From Yponomeuta sedellus (lineage: Eukaryota > Arthropoda > Insecta > Lepidoptera > Yponomeutidae), in the NCBI GenBank assembly GCA_934045075.1, contig OW203751.1, positions 3,297,822-3,361,821 of the forward strand: DNA of 64,000 nt, written 5' to 3'. The notes beneath the pieces are model-generated. The model was given only the letters and a program-made list of their open reading frames with translations. It was not told where the DNA came from and did not search any database. The position numbers and the translations under genes were made by a program. Of the stretch, positions 34,068 through 44,900 are shown one piece after another (position 1 is the first letter of the stretch; each line of letters opens with the position of its first letter).

Positions 34068-34255
34068 TGTAAAAACCTATTTAGAGGCTAAAAATGTCAC
34101 CCATGCCGGGATTCGAACCCGCAACCTCTGGCTATCCGTGCCAGCTGGTTGCGGGTTCGAATCCCGGCATGGGTGAAATTTTTAGCCTCTAAATAGGTTT
34201 TAAAATTTGTTCCTTAGCACGGGTTAGTGCATTAAAAATAGAAATAGTTTAATAA
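34068..34255. repeat. tRNA-derived SINE family A foldback
   Basis: ACCTATTTAGAGGCTAAAAA to GCTATCCGTGCCAGC is followed at once by the opposite end (GGTTGCGGGTTCGAATCCCG to TTTAGCCTCTAAATAGG), making a hairpin with arms of about 75 bases. Confidence 0.5.
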
Positions 34256-35359
34256 GTGCTGAAAAAGTGATATTTTTTAAATCTTTCATGTATTTTTTAA
34301 ACCAATAAAACTAGCAGGCAGTTGTATGATAATCACCATCCTAAGTTGAACCTTATCGCTTTGAAATAAAGTCCAACACCAATGAAAAATTTATACTAAC
34401 TGTGCCAGGGTTGAAAAACACAATTTTCATTAATTGAGACCTGTTAGACATATTGCGTAGGGTTTTTAAAAGTTTTGTGATTTTACAAATCGTTTGCAGT
34501 ACAGTTTCTTAGACAAGAATTTGAAAGATTTCTTTGGCTTGTTCGTTTTTTATTTAATTGGTTTATCGGCTCTGCGCACAAGCCCATTTATTTATGATAT
34601 GCTATGCTTTCGTTATTGGAAGACTAGTGACGTGTAGTGAACTAAGTGAAATAATTAATGAATCGAGTGACTCGAACAAAGGAAAAGAAGTGCCTAATAA
34701 TTTACAAGAATTACTATCTAATAAACTGTACCTACTTTAAAATTCTTTGTAAATTTATCACAAAAACTGTTAACAAAATAATCTTTTCTTTCTGAAGTCT
34801 GTTCGTTTATTTTTATTTTTTTGATAAATAGGTTAAAAGGCTCTGGGTACAAGCCCTTTTAAGCCTAGCTCCGCTCGAGTATCCGATGCACAGATTAAGA
34901 AGACAAAACTGGATGACAATAATTGTCAACACAAAATTGTGGAGTGAAAATATTACAAAATTATCCCGTTTTATGTATATTTAGAATTGAAATCTCTCTT
35001 CTGCTATAAAGTTATTTTCATACACAGACAGTTTCACGAAATGCAACACGGTATAGGAACATTGTGACCGAAAATAATAAAACAGAGCAACAAACCAAAA
35101 ATTACTATGTAGACTCATTTTTGGACCCCAAAAATATATTTATCGACAGATCTAAATTGATTTCAACAATTACGTGAAAAAGCTGTTTTTCATGACCACA
35201 AAAATTGTGCCGAACTTCCCGTTTTTTTTAAACAAATAAAAAATATTATTCAACAAAACAGTGCCAGCATTATATTCAACACCTATACAACGAAATTGTT
35301 TTTTTTTAAATTAGGTCAACATCAGTGTATCAACTTTATAAATTTGTGTCCAAAAACCT
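34256..35359. other. Gap: upstream of the proximal Oca2 exon, nothing certain
   Basis: AT-rich. A 48-codon frame starting at ATG 34594 (MICYAFVIGR, then a Ser/Asn/Glu-rich tail) has no recognised family. No repeat boundary is clear. Confidence 0.5.
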
Positions 35360-35557
35360 AAATCCATAATATAAAAATGAATCCCTGAATCTGAATGTGT
35401 TGGTAAGCGCAAATCTCGAGAGCGGCTGAACCGATTTTACTAATTCTTTTTTTAGAATATACCTTGAAGTACGAGGATGGTTTTTACAGAGAGAAAAATT
35501 AACAAAATAAACAATCGACTGTTAGGCGGTAAGAAGTTCGCTAGGTCAGCTAGTTTA
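35360..35557 (+). repeat. Copy of the 185-bp repeat family, opposite orientation
   Basis: ATAAAAATGAATCCCTGAAT to GAAGTTCGCTAGGTCAGCTA with GT. It lies about 140 bases before the first Oca2 codon, so it may overlap the promoter or 5' UTR. Confidence 0.5.
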
Positions 35558-35693
35558 TAATAAATTCGAAAATTTTACGAAACCGCCTACCGCCCCAAAC
35601 GCAACCAAACAACTCGACGTAACAAAACCAATTCTATTGCGTCCAGTGTACCAAATAATTTGAGTAACCGACAAAGAACTTAATGTGACGAAG

Positions 35694-35901
35694 ATGGAAA
35701 AATTAGTGACTCGATTTAAGAAATGGACGACTTTCTCGCACAGCCACAATGAAACGCCGGAGCTGAGCCGCAGCCAGTACAGCTTGGTCTCTTGCGCGGA
35801 GCTCACCCCCGCGGCTGTGGAGCTCTGGCTAAGCTTGCCGGAGGAAGTCAAATATGACTCTGCATTGGCGTCCTTCCGGAACCTCTACGAGAAGGAGCAT
35901 G
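35694..35901 (+). CDS. Oca2: Oca2 exon 1 (proximal start)
   Basis: Encodes residues 1-69 of the joined protein, starting at an ATG in good context (AAGATGG) with an in-frame TGA upstream at 35661. It ends at a strong donor (G|GTGAGT) in phase 1, which fits the next exon exactly. The peptide is hydrophilic and basic at the start (MEKLVTRFKKW), then acidic, as expected for the cytosolic tail of P protein; this part is poorly conserved in the family, so the call rests on phase and position. No convincing acceptor lies just upstream, so this looks like a first coding exon with its 5' UTR in the preceding bases. A GTG nine bases upstream is in frame but is not a likely start. Confidence 0.5.
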
Positions 35902-38900
35902 GTGAGTAAATTGACTTTGAATTAACTTAGAGATGGTTTCTGCGTTGAAAATTTCACTAAGTAATATTACATGAAACACAAATTTAAAAACCTATTTAGA
36001 GGCTATAAATTTCACCCATGCCGGGATTCGAACCCGCAACCTTTGGCTATCCGTGCCAGCGCTCTACCAATTGAGCCAATGGGTGACTCACCGGCGTCAG
36101 TGAAATTTCGAACCTCTTTACACTATTCTCTGTATTAAGTACAGGCAGCGACATCTGGCTTAAACAAATTGCATCACTTACTTGAATCCCGGCATGGGTG
36201 AAAATTTTTAGCCTCTAAATAGGTTTTAAAATTTGTCCTTAGCACGGGTTAGTGCATTAAAAATAAAAATAGTATAATCAAGTGGGTACAGTTATATCGT
36301 TCCGATGTAAAACCTAACTGCAAAGTAGGTAGTCGGGGCTGTAAGTGATGCAATTTGCTTAAGCCAGATGTCGCTGCCTGTACGTAATACAGAGAATAGT
36401 GTAAAGAGGTTCGAAATTTCACTGATGCCGGTGAGTCGCCCATTGGCTCAATTGGTAGAGCGCTGGCACGGATAGCCAAAGGTTGCGGGTTCGAATCCCG
36501 GCATGGGTGAAATTTTTAGCCTCTAAATAGGTTTTTAAATTTGTCCTTAGCACGGGTTAGTGCATTAAAAATAAAAATGGTATAACCCTTAAGAGAGTCA
36601 AAAAGAGGGCCAAAAATTGCACGAACAGAAATTATTTGTCGCCGAATTTTCTTGAAATCTATGCAGATTAACCTAGCTTGCTCGAGGAAGTCAAGTCATA
36701 CATCGGCGCCATTCCAGAACCCCTACGAGTAATATAAATAATAATAAAGAAACAATAATGAAAGTAATATTTTCAAAGAGGTTACACTGATGCCGTGAGT
36801 CGCCCATTGGCTCAATTGGTAGAGCGCTGGTACGGATAGCCAGAGGTTGCGGGTTCGAATCCCGGCATGGGTGAAATTTTTAGCCTCTAAATAGTTTTTT
36901 AAATAAGAGGATACATGTTAAGAGGCTTTATGCTACCTTGATTTTTTTGTGTTTCTACAATTTATGAGCAACTGTTGATCTGTAGCTGTTTCAGCATTGG
37001 TTTCTCTTTCATCGTAGATATAGATTAGATTAGTTGTACACACTAGAAAACAAAATACATAAAAGGCTTACATATCTAACTATTGCCGTATACAATTGGC
37101 AGTCTTATCGCTAAAAGCGATCTCTTCCAGACAACCTTGGGATGGATAGAACTGAAAGATGAAGAGAGTAGGTAGGTAGGTGTACATGAAGTGTATTGGA
37201 AGAGTATGCACATAAACTGACTTACAACTAATATAATATATACTAATACTGATATACTAATACTGATATACTAATACTGAACAAAATGATGTAGATTTTG
37301 AAAAAGACACCTAGTTTAAATTGTACAACGTTCATTAAGGCGCAGTTTCTGCGCTACTTTGAATAAAACCTTCATTTCATTTAATTTGAACCTAAGTTTT
37401 TTTATTGTTCTCTGATTCAAGAGATGGACTATTCCTACACAAATGATTGGTTTTTTACTAAAAACGACATTCTAGATGCCGCCATCTATCTTCACCAACA
37501 TTGTGAGATCGATTAGAGCATTGTGAAATATTTCTAAGAAAAGCGCCCGACAGTGGAGTTTTAGATAAAGGATCCCTTTTTTACCCTTTTGCCACGGGAC
37601 CCCAATAAAAACGGAACAAGTCACTTGTCACTGATTTCTATTTGAACATAGCGCACTTGGCCTACCATAAAAGGTAATTTACAATTTGCATACTCGCCTC
37701 CGAGTAATTATTTTGGCCTTCAAGTAACGCTAAGTAACTTAGAGCAAGATCTCCCAAATCGGCGTGCGCGTTTTGTAGACAATCAGTAAGTGAATGTCTA
37801 CAAAACGAAACAGCTTTGTCAGGATCGTGGCATAAGTGACCTATGGTCTGACTCTACTAATACAGGACCTGTATTAGTAGAGTGAGCGATTCAAGTGTAA
37901 CCACAACCTCTAACACGATTACGAGTATTACAAACTATTATCTACAATATAGCAAAACTTTTTGTTAAACACTTCAATCGCTACTATTTCAAGTTTCTTC
38001 AGGCCAATGAGTTAAAGTGGCCCACCAATTTTTAGCCCTCCTGAACTTTTTTGTTGGAAAGAGTTACTATGTTTTGATTTTAAGCAGCCGTGGTGTGAAT
38101 TTATATTTTGGTATGTACATAAAAAATCATCATCAACAACCCTTTCTGTCTCCACGAGGGGCACGGGTCCCTTAGGAAGGTATAGGCCATACTCCAGTAC
38201 TCGGTCCTGCTTGGCCAATTTCTCGTAGACATTAGCACGAGCTCTGTTTATCTCTTCGTATTGTTCACGCGCTTCCTTAAGCGAAGAATACTTCAGCCAA
38301 AAGTTTTGGTATTGCTTGTATTCCTGTAATGTAAGATTAGGTCAGGTTTGAACCCTCAGCGGCCATCGTCATCATCAACCCATTATGTGCCCACCGAGGG
38401 GCATGGGTCTCTTCCCTGAGGAAGGTATAGGCCTTCCTCCACCACAGGGGCCAAGACCGGATTGGTGGAGGCTTGCAAGACTAGTGGCTGGTAAGAAGCT
38501 TTCAAGCCGCCCTGAAGCCTCCGACTTGGTTTAACGACTGCCATCTATCGACAGCAGCCGGCACCAACTGCTTAACGTGCCTTGAGAAGCACGGAAGCGC
38601 TGGGAAAAATGCCACTAGCGGTAGGCACGGGACGTTCACCCGTCCTGCACCTGACTGCGCTTGTTGTTGCTTAACTCAAGTGATTAATTCCAATCACTCG
38701 TTTAGAATAAGCCACGAGCGCTTCCTCTCTAAACTTACACAAAATGTCCAAAACCACCATAGGAATAAACTAACAACGCAATACAATCTTGACCTTGGTA
38801 GCTAAGATTCAAATCTCTAATATTTGCTTAAAGAATTAGGCCCTTATGGTTTCTTAATAACCACAAACGAAATTAACTAGGTATTAGTTAAAGATGTGTT

Positions 38901-41900
38901 TCTGGTATGATGCTGGCTGTCATGTAATGGTAGTCGTTAAGCAATGTCAGTGGCCTTATGGGCGGCTCGATAACCTCTGACAGTAAGGCCCGCCACTGTC
39001 TTACAATCCTCCACCAACCCGGAGTTGGCCCCCGTGGTGGTGTATGGCCTAACCTTCCTGCGATGCAGGAAGACACCCGTGCCTCAACAGTGGGGGCACA
39101 CAAAGTGTTGATATCATCATCAAGTACAGTCTGTTAGATTTTAGAATATACTCGTACCTCGGCTACTATCGGATAGAATCGGATATATTCGTGTAATAGA
39201 AATATCGGAACTAATGACACTTAGCATAACTTATCAAAATAGTGAAGAAAAGTTTTATACAGAGCAGGAAGGAGTATTACACTCGTGTGCTTTCGGCGAA
39301 AACCGAAGCCTACTCTAGAGCCCGAGGTATATTCTAGAAGCTAACAGACTGTACTTCATATTTTATTTATACCCACTGTAGCTAAAGGCCTGCGCAGACT
39401 TGGGACTTGGAGACAAAAGTCCCTGAATCGTAAAATAAGTCCTCGGAGTACTTGTCGCGGACTCAACGCCTATGGAGTGCGGTCATTTGTTCCCCGGAAA
39501 TTGAGTGGAGCGTACGCTATGGCAGCAAATATTCTGAGATTACACTATGTTGTAATTTACATGAAGTAGAAAAAGAAAATGGGTTTTAAAAGAAAACACC
39601 GTACTTTAGTCCACTCCGGTCTCTTGATGTCCTTGGTAACTTGAGGGACTTTTTGTACGGGATACTTTTAGTCCTTCGTGTGCGTTATTCGATTCAATTT
39701 ATAAGAGATCTATATCGACGGACATTATGGGCATTACCCACTATGATAGCACAACACCGTGCTCTTTAGGGGAGGGCTATTGATGAGGGATGTCCAGCAG
39801 TGGACTAGTATAGCCTGACGACGATATCGACGGACAAAACAGTACCCGGGGATAATCCCTCGTCTGCGCAGGCCTTAAGTCTTGAGTCAACACCCTATTA
39901 TGCAACTGTACTCGTTCGACGCGGCGCAAGGCGCATTACCTTGACTTACCTGGGGAGTCATATTCAAACGATAAAAGCAGCCGAGACAGTGTGAAGCCAC
40001 GATCTTTGGCAGGTGATTCTGTTACATTGCTGTCCGCGTCCTAAAAAGGCGTTGCGCTTGAGCATGCCTAGCCGGCGTCGCATTGGAATGAGAACATCGA
40101 TCGAAAGCACTATCGCGACGGTCTCGTCGTTTTGTGGTGAAACGTATCGATGCAATTCTATGTATCTCTATCTCTCTCTCTTTACTGTAGAGAGGAAATT
40201 TTACAAGCTTTATTTTGTAAGGAGCGGCGCGTAGAGCAATGACCCCGGAAGCTGGAGACTCAGGTTCGATTCCCGGCGCTGGTGAAGGATTGTAGGGCAG
40301 TAGCGGACCTTACTGTCAGAAGTTATCAAGCCGCCCATAAGGCTTCTGACATGGCTTAACGACTGTCATTACATGTCATGATAGTCAGCACCAACGGCCT
40401 AAGGTGCCTTGCAAAGTCACGGGACGGTCACCCATACCGCACCTGATCGCGCCTGTTGTTGCCGAGATTTGACGAGATGCAACGCCTTAGAGCGTCGCAT
40501 TGCGTCCGATTCGGATCCGAATCGATGCCGTGAAAATACGGCTCTAGAAATCGCGGGCCCAGTTCGGATATTGCTTACGATATCAACCCTTGTTTGTCCC
40601 CACTGCTGGGGCACAGGTCTCTTCCTGCGTCGCGGGAAGGTAAGGCCACCTTTTCTTAAGTCATCACCACATAAGATGACTTAAGAAAAGGTGGTCAAGT
40701 GGATTTTTTTTCCCACTGCTTTTTTCTCCATTTCACTACGGCCAGAAGGCAGCGGCTTAAATGATACATTGATATTCAGCAAACCGAATACAACACGTGA
40801 AGCCGTTGGTGCCGGCTGTCATGTGAAGTCGTCAAGCCATGTCAGAGGCCTCATGGGCGGCTTCATAACTTCCGACAGTAAAGCCCGCCACTATCTTACG
40901 ATCCTCCACCAACCCGGACTTGGCCCCGTGGTGGCATATGGCCTAACCTTCCTGCGATGCAGGAAGAGACCCGTACCCCACTGCTGGGGCACGGGTCTCT
41001 TCCAACCAAGGGTTGATATCGATCAAAACTGAATGGAATGTTCTTTACGTTGATATAAATAAATAAATAATAAATAAATCTTTTAATTTGATATTGATTT
41101 ATCTATATCGCCCACAGGAACAGTCGCTCCCGTTCAGCTCAACAACAGGGCGCTCAAGTCGAAGCGTCTCCCGCTGGTCAACTCCGCGCCCCACCTCAAC
41201 AACAACATCAACAACCTCTCCCCGGTCAACACGGTCAACAAGTCCGCACACAACAACAACAATGTTGGCGGACTCGAAATGGGAGAGAAGGCTAAAAGGT
41301 AAGCCGTCAATTTTGTGTGCCACCATCGTTTCTTGTGTAATTTGTGTCAACGTGAATTTCAAAAGGATGAAAGAAAACATGCTTTCTTATGCTGAAATCA
41401 ACGTGTATGGGTATTTAGTTTTTTGCAGCATTATGTTGTTTTCAACGTGATTATTTGGTTTTACCAACATTAGAAGAGCATTTAGCTCGTTGACAATATT
41501 TGTATCATAGTAACTAGAGTATTCTTGCTATCATAAATTTCAAAAGATAGCCTCCAAATGCTTTGAAAGTGGAAATAACAGGGTAATTTTGGCTTGTTGC
41601 AGCATTATGTTCATTTCAACATGGGTATTTGGCCTTTTATAGCTGCGGAACCAGTGTAATTAGTGTCATCATGAATTTCAAACAGAATACAATCAAATCA
41701 TGAAGTCAACATGCTGTAAAAAGGCGAATATCAACATATTTTTATACGTCTTACTTTGTTGTACAATAAAGAATATTTTATCTTATCATCATTATTTCAA
41801 GCACCGTTATACATTGACTTCATCGTTGCCAGTTGGTTTGTAGCAGAAATTATTTTATTTACATCATCGCTTACACTAGCAAGTGTATTTAGTGTCATAA

Positions 41901-44900
41901 TGAATTTGAAAAAGATCTGCGAGAAAAATATTTCATTGTTTGGTTTGTTACAGCCTGGATCAAGACGAAAAAACGCACGGAAAACCTTCGAAGGTAGGAT
42001 AGAAACATTTCTTTAAGCACGAAATATCAAGCTTTTGCCACAATTTTTTTCACAATTTTTTTGCGGGGCGGGGCGGGGCGGGGCGTGCGGGGCGGGGCGG
42101 GACGGGACGGGACGGGACGGGAGACGGGATGGGACGGGACGGGACGGGACGGGACGGGACGGGACGGGACGGGACGGGACGGGACGGGACGGGACGGGAC
42201 GGGACGGGACGGGACGGGACGGGACGGGACGGGACGGGACGGGACGGGACGGGACGGGACGGGACGGGACGGGACGGGACGGGACGGGACGGGACGGGAC
42301 GGGACGGGACGGGACGGGACGGGACGGGACGGGACGGGACGGGACGGGACGGGACGGGACGGGACGGGACGGGACGGGACGGGACGGGACGGGACGGGAC
42401 GGACGGGACGGGACGGGACGGGACGGGACGGGACGGGACGGGACGGGACGGGACGGGACGGGACGGGACGGGACGGGACGGGACGGGACGGGACGGGACG
42501 GGACGGGACGGGACGGGACGGGACGGGACGGGACGGGACGGGACGGGACGGGACGGGACGGGACGGGACGGGACGGGACGGGACGGGACGGGACGGGACG
42601 GGACGGGACAGAAAAACATTTATTGAAATACCTCAACAAACGCAAAATCTTAAAAATAATAACGTGGCCAGTTAGAGAACACTCGCGTATTTAATTGCGT
42701 TATGTAAGGTACGTTTCTTTATGTCATAGATGGCGCGCGCGAGGCATTTCACAAAGATAACCCTGCTGCTGGCAGTGTGGGTATTCTTCACCCTCATCTT
42801 CATGATGTACAACGAGCAGGAAGTGGTCTTCAGACAGTCCTCAGTCGCACCAGGGGAGGTGAAAGGTAAATCCAATGTTGACGGTGATATCAACCTTTGA
42901 TATGTACTATACGTAGTGGATACAGCATTGCAGTAGATATCTGATACGTATAACCCACGGATTTTTATGGGCGTAATATTCTAGGGAACTCAGGGCAACA
43001 CTGTCATCATCGTGATTACCTTAGTCTATCTTACAATATGCAGAACAATATCAGTTAAGCGTCCATTGAAGTAATTATTAGCATTGAACAAAAAGAGACC
43101 TTGGTTGGACATTTATTGTACTTCAAATTACTGCTGGGCTAAGGGTCTCTTTCTGCATCGCAGGAAGGTTAGGCCATACTCCACCATGGGGGCCAAGTCC
43201 GGGTTGGTGGAGAATTGCAAAAGAAACCTTGGTTGGATTTTACTTGTACTTCAAATCACTGTTGGGGCAAGGGTCTCAGGCAGCGACATCTGGCTGAAGT
43301 AATTTGCATCACTTGCAGCCCCGAGTACCTACTTTGCAGTTAGGTTTTACATCGGAATGATATCACTGTACCCACATGATTATAATATTGTAAAGAGGTT
43401 CGAAATTTCACTGATGCCGATGAGTCGCCCATTAGCTCAGTGGGAAAGAGCGCTGGCACGGATAGCCAGAGGTCGCGGTTTCAAATCCCGGCATGGGTGG
43501 AATTTTTAGCCTCTAAATAGATTTTTAAATTGTCCTTAGCGCGGGTAAGGACAATTTAAAAACCTATTTAGAGACTAAAAAATATAATAAAGTTAAATAT
43601 TTTAAGTTTGTTTTGTTATTGTGGCGTGTGTACTGTTACTATAGTGTGCCCATAGTGCTGTGCACTCCCTGAGGTATGTACGCGGCGAGACGGGGGGGAG
43701 AATCGGCTGCTGCGCTCTGTCAGTGCGCCGTCAACGCTCTATTTTCTTCGCCTCCCATCTCGCCGCGCATGGCCACACTAATGGCCACACTATATTATGA
43801 ACATTTTTAGGGTTCCGTACCTCAAAAGGAAAAAACGGAACCCTTATAGGATCACTTTGTTGTCCGTCTGTCCGTCCGTCCGTCCGTCTGTCAAGACCCT
43901 TTTTCTCAGGAACGCGTGGAGGTATGAAGCTGAAATTTATATCAATTACTCAGGTCTACTGTCCCTTGAAGCTGTGAAAAAATCAAACTTCTAAGCCAAC
44001 GCAATCAAAAGATACAGCCGTTTATGCCGCAAATTTTCGACACTTGCAAGGGAATCAAAACCTACAGGGTGCTTCCCGTGAACTCAGAATCTTGAAATTT
44101 GGTACGAAGCAACGTCTTATAGCATAGATAAAGGAAAAATTACGAAAACCATAAATTTTTAGTTACATCACATAATATATTTTTTTTTAATAATTTTAAA
44201 CTTACTACCCATTTCCTCATAAACGCGTAGAGGTATTAAATTGAAATTCATACCAAATACTCAGGTCTATAATACAGGTTTGTACGGAATCCTCGGTGCG
44301 CGAGTCTGACTCGCACTTGGCCGGTTTTTTCTTCTTCTGTCAACGGCCATGTCACCTGACCTATTAAAGCATCTTTGACTTACATATTTCTCCCGCATTT
44401 GTAGAGTACAAACTAGACAACACTGAAGGCAGTCTCAGGAGGATTCTACTGACATTGAGCGGGCCATTCCTCTCCGAACAAAGCACGGAGCATCTGAACG
44501 CGACCGAATTGGAAAGGAGAGACAAGATGGAAGTATGGCTTGAGAGTACCCGAAATCTGGTAAGCTTATTGAGAATGGCACTAAGTAATAATTAAGTACA
44601 CATCATAAAAGTCCCTTCGGGAATCTACGTTCGCGCAGACTAGGAAGAAGTGTAACGAAAGTACCCGAAGCTATAAGTACATTCAACATGATCTTTAACC
44701 GATACGGTTAAGGTGCAGAGTTGATTGCCGCAGTAGCGCTACCTATTTCGCTCACGCTAATATTGCCAAACGAATAGTCATTTGCATCGATGACGTTGAA
44801 TCAACCAATAGCAACAAAGGCGCGCGGCCTGCTATGGCAATAAAAGGAAACTATCTGGTTGGTCGATCAACTTGCCACACATCCAAAATTTGGTCATCTG

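Noticed and set aside
34594..34740. 48-codon frame with a short hydrophobic N-terminus
   Set aside because: Looks a little like a secreted peptide, but it is short, has weak start context, no recognised family and lies in AT-rich DNA where such frames are expected by chance.
35694..35901. Splicing of the exon at 7739-7866 directly onto the exon at 35694
   Set aside because: The phase does not fit, there is no usable acceptor in the open stretch, and a TGA lies in frame at 35661.
36438..36510. Cloverleaf-like tRNA sequence with boxes A and B (also at 24790, 33830, 36790, 43430, 56210, 58000)
   Set aside because: It folds, but position 33 is C rather than U, the copies vary in the anticodon loop, and each is joined to the same SINE body; these are SINE heads, not tRNA genes.
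42013..42694. Open frames of 165-219 codons on both strands (PVPSR and GTGRD repeats)
   Set aside because: All come from the (GGGAC)n array, where no stop can arise in several frames.
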